NCBI RefSeq assembly: GCF_022259695.1
Contig: NZ_CP092099.1
Span: 1,472,471 to 1,536,470, forward strand
Length of the DNA stretch: 64,000 nt
Direction: 5' to 3'
Source of the DNA: Flaviramulus sp. BrNp1-15
GTDB lineage: Bacteria; Bacteroidota; Bacteroidia; Flavobacteriales; Flavobacteriaceae
The notes under the pieces were generated by a model. The model was not told the DNA's origin. It did no database searches and saw nothing but the letters and a program-made list of their open reading frames with translations. The position numbers were made by a program, and so were the translations under genes. Positions 39,601 to 48,287 of this stretch are shown one piece after another. Within the stretch, counting starts at the first letter, position 1. Each line of letters opens with the position of its first letter.

Positions 39601-42600
39601 ACTGCAGCCAGTGTAGGCGCAACAGGCGCGGTGGTATCATCGTAGTTATATGTTTGGTCTACATCTACCGTATTACCGTTTCCATCATCGAAAGTCCAAG
39701 TAATTACAGTACTGCTACCTTCTACAAAACTCAATGTGCCAGTTGTTGTACCAGTGATAGTTCCTGCACAGTTATCAGTTGTTGTAGGTGCGGTTAAAGT
39801 TCCGTTACAGTCTACAGTTACTGCAGCCAGTGTAGGCGCAACAGGCGCGGTGGTATCATCGTAGTTATATGTTTGGTCTACATCTACCGTATTACCGTTT
39901 CCATCATCGAAAGTCCAAGTAATTACAGTACTGCTACCTTCTACAAAACTCAATGTGCCAGTTGTTGTACCAGTGATAGTTCCTGCACAGTTATCAGTTG
40001 TTGTAGGTGCGGTTAAAGTTCCGTTACAGTCTACAGTTACTGCAGCCAGTGTAGGCGCAACAGGCGCGGTGGTATCATCGTAGTTATATGTTTGGTCTAC
40101 ATCTACCGTATTACCGTTTCCATCATCGAAAGTCCAAGTAATTACAGTACTGCTACCTTCTACAAAACTCAATGTGCCAGTTGTTGTACCAGTGATAGTT
40201 CCTGCACAGTTATCAGTTGTTGTAGGTGCGGTTAAAGTTCCGTTACAGTCTACAGTTACTGCAGCCAGTGTAGGCGCAACAGGCGCGGTGGTATCATCGT
40301 AGTTATATGTTTGGTCTACATCTACCGTATTACCGTTTCCATCATCGAAAGTCCAAGTAATTACAGTACTGCTACCTTCTACAAAACTCAATGTGCCAGT
40401 TGTTGTACCAGTGATAGTTCCTGCACAGTTATCAGTTGTTGTAGGTGCGGTTAAAGTTCCGTTACAGTCTACAGTTACTGCAGCCAGTGTAGGCGCAACA
40501 GGCGCGGTGGTATCATCGTAGTTATATGTTTGGTCTACATCTACCGTATTACCGTTTCCATCATCGAAAGTCCAAGTAATTACAGTACTGCTACCTTCTA
40601 CAAAACTCAATGTGCCAGTTGTTGTACCAGTGATAGTTCCTGCACAGTTATCAGTTGTTGTAGGTGCGGTTAAAGTTCCGTTACAGTCTACAGTTACTGC
40701 AGCCAGTGTAGGCGCAACAGGCGCGGTGGTATCATCGTAGTTATATGTTTGGTCTACATCTACCGTATTACCGTTTCCATCATCGAAAGTCCAAGTAATT
40801 ACAGTACTGCTACCTTCTACAAAACTCAATGTGCCAGTTGTTGTACCAGTGATAGTTCCTGCACAGTTATCAGTTGTTGTAGGTGCGGTTAAAGTTCCGT
40901 TACAGTCTACAGTTACTGCAGCCAGTGTAGGCGCAACAGGCGCGGTGGTATCATCGTAGTTATATGTTTGGTCTACATCTACCGTATTACCGTTTCCATC
41001 ATCGAAAGTCCAAGTAATTACAGTACTGCTACCTTCTACAAAACTCAATGTGCCAGTTGTTGTACCAGTGATAGTTCCTGCACAGTTATCAGTTGTTGTA
41101 GGTGCGGTTAAAGTTCCGTTACAGTCTACAGTTACTGCAGCCAGTGTAGGCGCAACAGGCGCGGTGGTATCATCGTAGTTATATGTTTGGTCTACATCTA
41201 CCGTATTACCGTTTCCATCATCGAAAGTCCAAGTAATTACAGTACTGCTACCTTCTACAAAACTCAATGTGCCAGTTGTTGTACCAGTGATAGTTCCTGC
41301 ACAGTTATCAGTTGTTGTAGGTGCGGTTAAAGTTCCGTTACAGTCTACAGTTACTGCAGCCAGTGTAGGCGCAACAGGCGCGGTGGTATCATCGTAGTTA
41401 TATGTTTGGTCTACATCTACCGTATTACCGTTTCCATCATCGAAAGTCCAAGTAATTACAGTACTGCTACCTTCTACAAAACTCAATGTGCCAGTTGTTG
41501 TACCAGTGATAGTTCCTGCACAGTTATCAGTTGTTGTAGGTGCGGTTAAAGTTCCGTTACAGTCTACAGTTACTGCAGCCAGTGTAGGCGCAACAGGCGC
41601 GGTGGTATCATCGTAGTTATATGTTTGGTCTACATCTACCGTATTACCGTTTCCATCATCGAAAGTCCAAGTAATTACAGTACTGCTACCTTCTACAAAA
41701 CTCAATGTGCCAGTTGTTGTACCAGTGATAGTTCCTGCACAGTTATCAGTTGTTGTAGGTGCGGTTAAAGTTCCGTTACAGTCTACAGTTACTGCAGCCA
41801 GTGTAGGCGCAACAGGCGCGGTGGTATCATCGTAGTTATATGTTTGGTCTACATCTACCGTATTACCGTTTCCATCATCGAAAGTCCAAGTAATTACAGT
41901 ACTGCTACCTTCTACAAAACTCAATGTGCCAGTTGTTGTACCAGTGATAGTTCCTGCACAGTTATCAGTTGTTGTAGGTGCGGTTAAAGTTCCGTTACAG
42001 TCTACAGTTACTGCAGCCAGTGTAGGCGCAACAGGCGCGGTGGTATCATCGTAGTTATATGTTTGGTCTACATCTACCGTATTACCGTTTCCATCATCGA
42101 AAGTCCAAGTAATTACAGTACTGCTACCTTCTACAAAACTCAATGTGCCAGTTGTTGTACCAGTGATAGTTCCTGCACAGTTATCAGTTGTTGTAGGTGC
42201 GGTTAAAGTTCCGTTACAGTCTACAGTTACTGCAGCCAGTGTAGGCGCAACAGGCGCGGTGGTATCATCGTAGTTATATGTTTGGTCTACATCTACCGTA
42301 TTACCGTTTCCATCATCGAAAGTCCAAGTAATTACAGTACTGCTACCTTCTACAAAACTCAATGTGCCAGTTGTTGTACCAGTGATAGTTCCTGCACAGT
42401 TATCAGTTGTTGTAGGTGCGGTTAAAGTTCCGTTACAGTCTACAGTTACTGCAGCCAGTGTAGGCGCAACAGGCGCGGTGGTATCATCGTAGTTATATGT
42501 TTGGTCTACATCTACCGTATTACCGTTTCCATCATCGAAAGTCCAAGTAATTACAGTACTGCTACCTTCTACAAAACTCAATGTGCCAGTTGTTGTACCA

Positions 42601-45600
42601 GTGATAGTTCCTGCACAGTTATCAGTTGTTGTAGGTGCGGTTAAAGTTCCGTTACAGTCTACAGTTACTGCAGCCAGTGTAGGCGCAACAGGCGCGGTGG
42701 TATCATCGTAGTTATATGTTTGGTCTACATCTACCGTATTACCGTTTCCATCATCGAAAGTCCAAGTAATTACAGTACTGCTACCTTCTACAAAACTCAA
42801 TGTGCCAGTTGTTGTACCAGTGATAGTTCCTGCACAGTTATCAGTTGTTGTAGGTGCGGTTAAAGTTCCGTTACAGTCTACAGTTACTGCAGCCAGTGTA
42901 GGCGCAACAGGCGCGGTGGTATCATCGTAGTTATATGTTTGGTCTACATCTACCGTATTACCGTTTCCATCATCGAAAGTCCAAGTAATTACAGTACTGC
43001 TACCTTCTACAAAACTCAATGTGCCAGTTGTTGTACCAGTGATAGTTCCTGCACAGTTATCAGTTGTTGTAGGTGCGGTTAAAGTTCCGTTACAGTCTAC
43101 AGTTACTGCAGCCAGTGTAGGCGCAACAGGCGCGGTGGTATCATCGTAGTTATATGTTTGGTCTACATCTACCGTATTACCGTTTCCATCATCGAAAGTC
43201 CAAGTAATTACGGTACTGCTACCTTCTACAAAACTCAATGTGCCAGTTGTTGTACCAGTGATAGTTCCTGCACAGTTATCAGTTGTTGTAGGTGCGGTTA
43301 AAGTTCCGTTACAGTCTACAGTTACTGCAGCCAGTGTAGGCGCAACAGGCGCGGTGGTATCATCGTAGTTATATGTTTGGTCTACATCTACCGTATTACC
43401 GTTTCCATCATCGAAAGTCCAAGTAATTACAGTACTGCTACCTTCTACAAAACTCAATGTGCCAGTTGTTGTACCAGTGATAGTTCCTGCACAGTTATCA
43501 GTTGTTGTAGGTGCGGTTAAAGTTCCGTTACAGTCTACAGTTACTGCAGCCAGTGTAGGCGCAACAGGCGCGGTGGTATCATCGTAGTTATATGTTTGGT
43601 CTACATCTACCGTATTACCGTTTCCATCATCGAAAGTCCAAGTAATTACAGTACTGCTACCTTCTACAAAACTCAATGTGCCAGTTGTTGTACCAGTGAT
43701 AGTTCCTGCACAGTTATCAGTTGTTGTAGGTGCGGTTAAAGTTCCGTTACAGTCTACAGTTACTGCAGCCAGTGTAGGCGCAACAGGCGCGGTGGTATCA
43801 TCGTAGTTATATGTTTGGTCTACATCTACCGTATTACCGTTTCCATCATCGAAAGTCCAAGTAATTACGGTACTGCTACCTTCTACAAAACTCAATGTGC
43901 CAGTTGTTGTACCAGTGATAGTTCCTGCACAGTTATCAGTTGTTGTAGGTGCGGTTAAAGTTCCGTTACAGTCTACAGTTACTGCAGCCAGTGTAGGCGC
44001 AACAGGCGCGGTGGTATCATCGTAGTTATATGTTTGGTCTACATCTACCGTATTACCGTTTCCATCATCGAAAGTCCAAGTAATTACGGTACTGCTACCT
44101 TCTACAAAACTCAATGTGCCAGTTGTTGTACCAGTGATAGTTCCTGCACAGTTATCAGTTGTTGTAGGTGCGGTTAAAGTTCCGTTACAGTCTACAGTTA
44201 CTGCAGCCAGTGTAGGCGCAACAGGCGCGGTGGTATCATCGTAGTTATATGTTTGGTCTACATCTACCGTATTACCGTTTCCATCATCGAAAGTCCAAGT
44301 AATTACAGTACTGCTACCTTCTACAAAACTCAATGTGCCAGTTGTTGTACCAGTGATAGTTCCTGCACAGTTATCAGTTGTTGTAGGTGCGGTTAAAGTT
44401 CCGTTACAGTCTACAGTTACTGCAGCCAGTGTAGGCGCAGTAGGAGCAAGGTTATCAATAACAGTTACAACAGCAATACAAGTATTAGTATTTCCAGGGT
44501 CTCCTGGGTCAGTAGCTGTTAGTGTTACATTATTTGTTCCTATATCTGAACATGTAAAACTTGAAATATCAATTGATAAGTCACCTACACTACTACCGCT
44601 ATCAACATCTGCTGCAACAATAGTTATGTTACCAGTAGCATCTAATATGGCATTTATATTTTGACATGAAGCAATAGGTGTAAATCCACCAGCAACATCA
44701 GCAGTTAAATTAATATTATCTATAGAGATATCACTAGTGTAGTCAGAACCGGTAAGGCCATGGAATCGTAATTTTATCGTTTGTCCATTATAAGCAGATA
44801 AATCAATAGGTTCAGTTATCCAAGAATCTGCATTGGCATTTTGAGTAGGGTGATTTCCAGTTCTACTAAATAAAGGTGTATAATTAGTGCCATTATCTGT
44901 GCTTACTTCTAAAGATAACGTTCCCATATTTGTTCCAAACATATGAAAATCAAATTCTAATTGCGCATTTTCATAACCACTCAAATCAAAACATGGGCTT
45001 AATAAATAGGCTATTTTATTATTCGCTGTACCGGAAGATTCAGTGTATAGATAAAAAGTTCCATCAGAAGCAGTGCTGGGACCAGTAGTATTTGCTGGAT
45101 TTCCACCTGTGTTTGATGGTGTTAATCCAGAAAATCTAGTCCAATCAATTTCATCTGAAGTACCTTGACTCCAATCACCTAAATTGGTTTCAAAACTTTC
45201 AGAATATGGAAACGTTGAAATTGTTGTTCCAGTACAAACAACTTCTGTAACTTCAAATGATTCTGTTACATTTGCTGCGGCTAAATAATTTGAATCTCCA
45301 GCTTGACTTGCTTGTACTACTACTGTACCAACTGCTCCTGTAAGTGAGATTGTATTGCCTATTATTGTTGCAGGACCAGAAACTATCGTATAAGTAATAG
45401 GTAAACCTGAATCTGAGGTTGCATTTACAGTAAAGTCTGGACTAATTGTAAATTTGTCATGAATTGGCTCAAATGATATGGTTTGCCCTAAATTAGAATC
45501 AAGAGAGATAACTTTAAAATCATCAAAATAAAATCCATCAAAACCAGTAGTTAAGTCATCTTCTCTATTATCTGCATCTGTGGCAAATTTGAATCTTAAG

Positions 45601-47852
45601 CGTACATTGCCTTCTCCTAAAAATGCAGAATTATTAGCATCATTAATATAAATTTCTTCCATCACCCATTTATCCATTGAATCACCGTCATAAACTGTTG
45701 TTCCATTAGAAGATTGAAATGTTTGTGTGCTTTTGGTTAAATGGAAATTAGTTAATGATGTAGCAGCAGGCTTATTGTATCTACCACAAAGAGCAGTCCA
45801 AGTACTTCCATTAGTACTAGCTTCTAGTTGTACTAAATCAAAATTACGTTCTAAATCCCATTTAGTATAAAATTGAATTACAACAGCATTTGATGATGAT
45901 AAGTTTATTGGATTAGTTGCGGTGTCTAATGTTAAGTATTTTTCTTCATTGTTACTGTAAGTTCCAGAAGGAGTAGATGTTATTGCTGTGGAACCCGAAT
46001 AAGCATCTAGAGTTGTTGTGCTCCATGAACCACCAGAAGTTGTGCCAGATACATTCCAATTTGATAGACCATCAGTATCAGGATTATCTTCAAAAATTAC
46101 AGTTGGTTGGTAGTATTTTACAATATTGGCTCTATAAATTATAAAATCGTCATTACTTAAAGTAACCTGAAATTCAATTTCATCATTAGGTTGTATACCT
46201 CCATTTAAAACAAAAGGAACAGATAGATTTCTTTGCTCTAATTTTGTCCAACTCGTTTGAACAGCAGGTGATGTTAAAGAAGAAATATTAGAAACTGGTG
46301 TAACGGTTAATGTAATATCATTATAAGTTTTACCAAGATATTCTATACCAAATTCTAAATTTCCACTAAGTGTATTTATGTTACTTGGGTTTAAGTCGTG
46401 TAATTTTGCAAATTTACCAGAATGCATTACAGATAAAAGATTCATACGTAAAGCTCGTCTAGCAATTTCTGTAATTAAAGTTGGAGTTGGCCAAAAATCA
46501 TCTCCATTTTCTGGAGCAAAAGCCAGTACATCTTTACCCGAACCAGAATTACCAGCAACAAGTGGTCCACCAAGCATCCAATCATTTACATCTCCATTAG
46601 CTTCATATAACGTATTAGGTGCAGAACCGTAAATATATCTGTTGTATTGTGTTAGATCATGACATATTTTAGCATATTCATCTTCTCTACCAGAATCTGT
46701 AGCAGAAGCATCACCATTATATGAAGAAGTTACAATAGAGTTTAGCCCACCATGATGGTTAACAGCAACTTTTATGTCATGGTTAAGAATGAAATCTTGT
46801 ACAATTTGAGTTTCTGGTTCAGAACCAGCTGAAGGACCTCTATATGTGTTACTACTGGCTGTGGGTGAAGACCCAGTATTGTCCCATCCCCAATAATAAT
46901 TAAAGTTTCTGTTTAAATCAACCCCTCTTACATTGTTGTTTGTATTAGTTGTGCCATTATCGGCTGTTCCGGGTCTTAAGTTTTTACGTTGTAAACCACC
47001 ACCGCTCGGTTGAATAATTTCATTCCATAAATAACCATCTGGATTACTAATAGGCATAACATAAATTTCTTGATTATCTACAATATTTTTTATGTAAGGA
47101 TCTCTATCATAATTTTCAAGAATATACCACATAAAATATATAGTATTCATTACCGAACTAATTTCACGTGCATGCATAGCGCCTGTAATTAAAGTTTCCG
47201 GTTCGTTAGCTTCATCAATATCTGGATTATCTGATATTCTTACATAGTATATAGTTTGTCCTGCCCAAGTTGTTCCTGTAGTGTTACCATGGGTTGTTTG
47301 ATTTGTTGAAGAAGCATCTTTTATTACAGAAATAATATTAGGATATTTTTCTTGCATTAAAGCTAATTCATCTAGGGTTTCCTGTAAAGTTAATCCACCA
47401 CCCATACTTCCTAATTTGAAATTTTGTGGTACTGCCCAATTTATTTCACTACACTCATCATATTGTGCAGGGTTGTCTATAATTAAGTCTTTAACACTTA
47501 AAGTTTTTTGTGAAAGTGATTGTGCTTTAAGGAGATCTAATTCGGATTTTGCTTTTGGTAATTCGATGTCATTTCGCCTTTTATAATAAGCCGATAAATC
47601 ATCTATAATAACATTATAATTAATATTTAACTTTTTAATGTCTTGAATTTCTTTGTATGTTAATTCAAGTTCAAGATTATTATTAACAAATTTCCCACCA
47701 CAAGTAAGATCAATACCAGATTTTTTAATCTTGAGTAGAACGTCTTGAGTTGGGTTTAATATTGAAATCTTTTTCGAAGTTTGTGTGTCTTGTGAAAAAG
47801 ATAATTGTACTATTAGAAAAAATATAGCACCTAAGAGAGTAATTTTTTTCAT
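36699..47852 (-). CDS. Giant secreted M14 zinc carboxypeptidase with 32 near-identical HYR-like repeats and T9SS sorting domain
   Basis: A 3717-aa protein. Order: signal peptide (1-20, ending SFSQ) and M14 peptidase (about 140-480) with zinc motif H227-A-R-E230, GVDLNRNF, NHHGG and APENGDD all intact. Beta-sandwich segments, an Ig-like region (about 790-860) and a MAM-like domain (about 870-1045) follow. One HYR-like domain (about 1060-1135) precedes the stalk of 32 73-aa units (about 1138-3473), then two divergent HYR-like units and the T9SS type A tail (SITPNPFNDMINIKL...). Each stalk unit has a DCNG and a DNC cysteine, so one disulfide per unit is possible. Its N-terminal 650 residues are paralogous to the 1804-aa peptidase. 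The role is inferred: a surface-anchored exopeptidase on a long stalk. Confidence 0.9.
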   Translation of the reverse strand: MKKITLLGAIFFLIVQLSFSQDTQTSKKISILNPTQDVLLKIKKSGIDLTCGGKFVNNNLELELTYKEIQDIKKLNINYNVIIDDLSAYYKRRNDIELPKAKSELDLLKAQSLSQKTLSVKDLIIDNPAQYDECSEINWAVPQNFKLGSMGGGLTLQETLDELALMQEKYPNIISVIKDASSTNQTTHGNTTGTTWAGQTIYYVRISDNPDIDEANEPETLITGAMHAREISSVMNTIYFMWYILENYDRDPYIKNIVDNQEIYVMPISNPDGYLWNEIIQPSGGGLQRKNLRPGTADNGTTNTNNNVRGVDLNRNFNYYWGWDNTGSSPTASSNTYRGPSAGSEPETQIVQDFILNHDIKVAVNHHGGLNSIVTSSYNGDASATDSGREDEYAKICHDLTQYNRYIYGSAPNTLYEANGDVNDWMLGGPLVAGNSGSGKDVLAFAPENGDDFWPTPTLITEIARRALRMNLLSVMHSGKFAKLHDLNPSNINTLSGNLEFGIEYLGKTYNDITLTVTPVSNISSLTSPAVQTSWTKLEQRNLSVPFVLNGGIQPNDEIEFQVTLSNDDFIIYRANIVKYYQPTVIFEDNPDTDGLSNWNVSGTTSGGSWSTTTLDAYSGSTAITSTPSGTYSNNEEKYLTLDTATNPINLSSSNAVVIQFYTKWDLERNFDLVQLEASTNGSTWTALCGRYNKPAATSLTNFHLTKSTQTFQSSNGTTVYDGDSMDKWVMEEIYINDANNSAFLGEGNVRLRFKFATDADNREDDLTTGFDGFYFDDFKVISLDSNLGQTISFEPIHDKFTISPDFTVNATSDSGLPITYTIVSGPATIIGNTISLTGAVGTVVVQASQAGDSNYLAAANVTESFEVTEVVCTGTTISTFPYSESFETNLGDWSQGTSDEIDWTRFSGLTPSNTGGNPANTTGPSTASDGTFYLYTESSGTANNKIAYLLSPCFDLSGYENAQLEFDFHMFGTNMGTLSLEVSTDNGTNYTPLFSRTGNHPTQNANADSWITEPIDLSAYNGQTIKLRFHGLTGSDYTSDISIDNINLTADVAGGFTPIASCQNINAILDATGNITIVAADVDSGSSVGDLSIDISSFTCSDIGTNNVTLTATDPGDPGNTNTCIAVVTVIDNLAPTAPTLAAVTVDCNGTLTAPTTTDNCAGTITGTTTGTLSFVEGSSTVITWTFDDGNGNTVDVDQTYNYDDTTAPVAPTLAAVTVDCNGTLTAPTTTDNCAGTITGTTTGTLSFVEGSSTVITWTFDDGNGNTVDVDQTYNYDDTTAPVAPTLAAVTVDCNGTLTAPTTTDNCAGTITGTTTGTLSFVEGSSTVITWTFDDGNGNTVDVDQTYNYDDTTAPVAPTLAAVTVDCNGTLTAPTTTDNCAGTITGTTTGTLSFVEGSSTVITWTFDDGNGNTVDVDQTYNYDDTTAPVAPTLAAVTVDCNGTLTAPTTTDNCAGTITGTTTGTLSFVEGSSTVITWTFDDGNGNTVDVDQTYNYDDTTAPVAPTLAAVTVDCNGTLTAPTTTDNCAGTITGTTTGTLSFVEGSSTVITWTFDDGNGNTVDVDQTYNYDDTTAPVAPTLAAVTVDCNGTLTAPTTTDNCAGTITGTTTGTLSFVEGSSTVITWTFDDGNGNTVDVDQTYNYDDTTAPVAPTLAAVTVDCNGTLTAPTTTDNCAGTITGTTTGTLSFVEGSSTVITWTFDDGNGNTVDVDQTYNYDDTTAPVAPTLAAVTVDCNGTLTAPTTTDNCAGTITGTTTGTLSFVEGSSTVITWTFDDGNGNTVDVDQTYNYDDTTAPVAPTLAAVTVDCNGTLTAPTTTDNCAGTITGTTTGTLSFVEGSSTVITWTFDDGNGNTVDVDQTYNYDDTTAPVAPTLAAVTVDCNGTLTAPTTTDNCAGTITGTTTGTLSFVEGSSTVITWTFDDGNGNTVDVDQTYNYDDTTAPVAPTLAAVTVDCNGTLTAPTTTDNCAGTITGTTTGTLSFVEGSSTVITWTFDDGNGNTVDVDQTYNYDDTTAPVAPTLAAVTVDCNGTLTAPTTTDNCAGTITGTTTGTLSFVEGSSTVITWTFDDGNGNTVDVDQTYNYDDTTAPVAPTLAAVTVDCNGTLTAPTTTDNCAGTITGTTTGTLSFVEGSSTVITWTFDDGNGNTVDVDQTYNYDDTTAPVAPTLAAVTVDCNGTLTAPTTTDNCAGTITGTTTGTLSFVEGSSTVITWTFDDGNGNTVDVDQTYNYDDTTAPVAPTLAAVTVDCNGTLTAPTTTDNCAGTITGTTTGTLSFVEGSSTVITWTFDDGNGNTVDVDQTYNYDDTTAPVAPTLAAVTVDCNGTLTAPTTTDNCAGTITGTTTGTLSFVEGSSTVITWTFDDGNGNTVDVDQTYNYDDTTAPVAPTLAAVTVDCNGTLTAPTTTDNCAGTITGTTTGTLSFVEGSSTVITWTFDDGNGNTVDVDQTYNYDDTTAPVAPTLAAVTVDCNGTLTAPTTTDNCAGTITGTTTGTLSFVEGSSTVITWTFDDGNGNTVDVDQTYNYDDTTAPVAPTLAAVTVDCNGTLTAPTTTDNCAGTITGTTTGTLSFVEGSSTVITWTFDDGNGNTVDVDQTYNYDDTTAPVAPTLAAVTVDCNGTLTAPTTTDNCAGTITGTTTGTLSFVEGSSTVITWTFDDGNGNTVDVDQTYNYDDTTAPVAPTLAAVTVDCNGTLTAPTTTDNCAGTITGTTTGTLSFVEGSSTVITWTFDDGNGNTVDVDQTYNYDDTTAPVAPTLAAVTVDCNGTLTAPTTTDNCAGTITGTTTGTLSFVEGSSTVITWTFDDGNGNTVDVDQTYNYDDTTAPVAPTLAAVTVDCNGTLTAPTTTDNCAGTITGTTTGTLSFVEGSSTVITWTFDDGNGNTVDVDQTYNYDDTTAPVAPTLAAVTVDCNGTLTAPTTTDNCAGTITGTTTGTLSFVEGSSTVITWTFDDGNGNTVDVDQTYNYDDTTAPVAPTLAAVTVDCNGTLTAPTTTDNCAGTITGTTTGTLSFVEGSSTVITWTFDDGNGNTVDVDQTYNYDDTTAPVAPTLAAVTVDCNGTLTAPTTTDNCAGTITGTTTGTLSFVEGSSTVITWTFDDGNGNTVDVDQTYNYDDTTAPVAPTLAAVTVDCNGTLTAPTTTDNCAGTITGTTTGTLSFVEGSSTVITWTFDDGNGNTVDVDQTYNYDDTTAPVAPTLAAVTVDCNGTLTAPTTTDNCAGTITGTTTGTLSFVEGSSTVITWTFDDGNGNTVDVDQTYNYDDTTAPVAPTLAAVTVDCNGTLTAPTTTDNCAGTITGTTTGTLSFVEGSSTVITWTFDDGNGNTVDVDQTYNYDDTTAPVAPTLAAVTVDCNGTLTAPTTTDNCAGTITGTTTGTLSFVEGSSTVITWTFDDGNGNTVDVDQTYNYDDTTAPVAPTLAAVTVDCNGTLTAPTTTDNCAGTITGTTTGTLSFVEGSSTVITWTFDDGNGNTVDVDQTYNYDDTTDPAIPTLSDVNVGECLGTPATPTTTDNCAGTINGTPNVTFPITAQGTTVVTWSFDDGNGNVVTADQNVIVDDTTDPVAICQNITIQLDGTGNASIVPSDIDGGSNDSCGTISLSASQTDFTTSDIGDVNVILTVDDNNGNITTCNATVTVEASTLTIDEFDIRNISITPNPFNDMINIKLPMSFNNSDFDIKIFDLNGRLVFDNQYSSINSSINVSGLNRLEQAPYLFKIINKENGASIIKRLIKF
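37431..44438 (-). repeat. Tandem array of 32 units, exact 219-bp period
   Basis: The marker TAGTTATATG recurs from 37453 to 44242 at exact 219-bp steps, giving 32 copies (7008 bp). Each unit encodes 73 aa of the form APTLAAVTVDCNGTLTAPTT through TDNCAGTITG to the DDGNGNTVDVDQTYNYDDTT linker. I saw almost no substitutions between internal units: one synonymous A/G site, G in copies 1, 6, 27, 30 and 31 counted from the low-coordinate end, and a C/T site special to copy 1. The outer edges are diverged. There are no spacers, so it is not a CRISPR array. Confidence 0.95.
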
Positions 47853-47915
47853 TTTGATTTGGGCTTTTAATGAATTTTTACTTGGCTAATATAGAATATT
47901 ATTTTAGAAAACTCC

Positions 47916-47945
47916 ATGAAATGCACAAAAATCCGACGAAATACA
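47916..47945 (-). promoter_or_regulatory. Direct-repeat operator candidate upstream of the 3717-aa peptidase
   Basis: ATGAAATGCA at 47916 and the variant ACGAAATACA at 47936, again exactly 20 bp apart, 64 bp before the peptidase start. Same arrangement as 36474-36503 upstream of the 2004-aa gene, and both are preceded by CTCC on the plus strand. Confidence 0.5.
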
Positions 47946-48165
47946 CAATAAATTTTTAAAATTATATATAATTTACTGAAAATCAGTTTATTGATATTAT
48001 ATTCTGTTGAAAGCAATTTCTTGCATTAAATTGTGTTTCTTACTTTTTCTCTACTATTTATAAATGCATTACTACATTATTTTAGTTGTAAATCAATTCT
48101 AAAGTTGTTATTTGTGAGTGAATTTTACCATTAAATTAATGTTCATATAAAATTTTAAATAAAAC

Positions 48166-48185
48166 CTATGCAACCGGTTGCGTAA
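48166..48185 (+). promoter_or_regulatory. LacI-type operator upstream of susC
   Basis: A perfect 12-bp palindrome GCAACCGGTTGC (48170-48181) within the near-palindromic TATGCAACCGGTTGCGTA. A central CpG flanked by AACC/GGTT is typical of LacI-family operators. A related site lies upstream of the glycan-binding lipoprotein gene (60309-60328). Confidence 0.65.
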
Positions 48186-48200
48186 TTAAAATATTATTTA

Positions 48201-48208
48201 TATTATTG
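48201..48208 (+). promoter_or_regulatory. Candidate -7 element of susC
   Basis: TATTATTG, one mismatch to TAnnTTTG, 25 bp from the centre of the LacI-type palindrome and 80 bp before the susC ATG. It is supported mainly by the matching geometry at the 60196 promoter. Confidence 0.4.
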
Positions 48209-48287
48209 TATTATGCTAATTAAAACATTTTAGAATTCTTTAAAATAACTCAATAAAGGATTGCTTAAATTTTAAACTAAACTAATT

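Larger units (their letters stand above)
47853..48287. other. Divergent intergenic region between the 3717-aa peptidase and susC
   Basis: A 435-bp AT-rich spacer with no credible ORF. It holds the peptidase-side direct repeats (47916-47945), an inverted repeat ACTGA-AAA-TCAGT (47975-47987), and the susC-side LacI-type palindrome with a -7-like element (48166-48208). No perfect TAnnTTTG element was found on the peptidase side. Confidence 0.7.

Noticed and set aside
37431-44438. Regular repeat array considered as CRISPR or satellite DNA
   Set aside because: The period is 219 bp with no unique spacers, and it is fully in frame with a 3717-aa protein.
44335-44664. Plus-strand open frames opposite the three giant genes, for example 44335-44664, 35308-35787 and 36865-37245
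   Set aside because: They lie entirely antisense to well-supported coding domains and show low-complexity V/P/T-rich translations expected from the reverse of beta-rich repeats; no promoter or family similarity is apparent.
48170-48181. Perfect palindrome as a restriction or phage attachment site
   Set aside because: No integrase, tRNA or flanking direct repeats are nearby, and a related site recurs at a second PUL promoter with matching spacing, which favours an operator.
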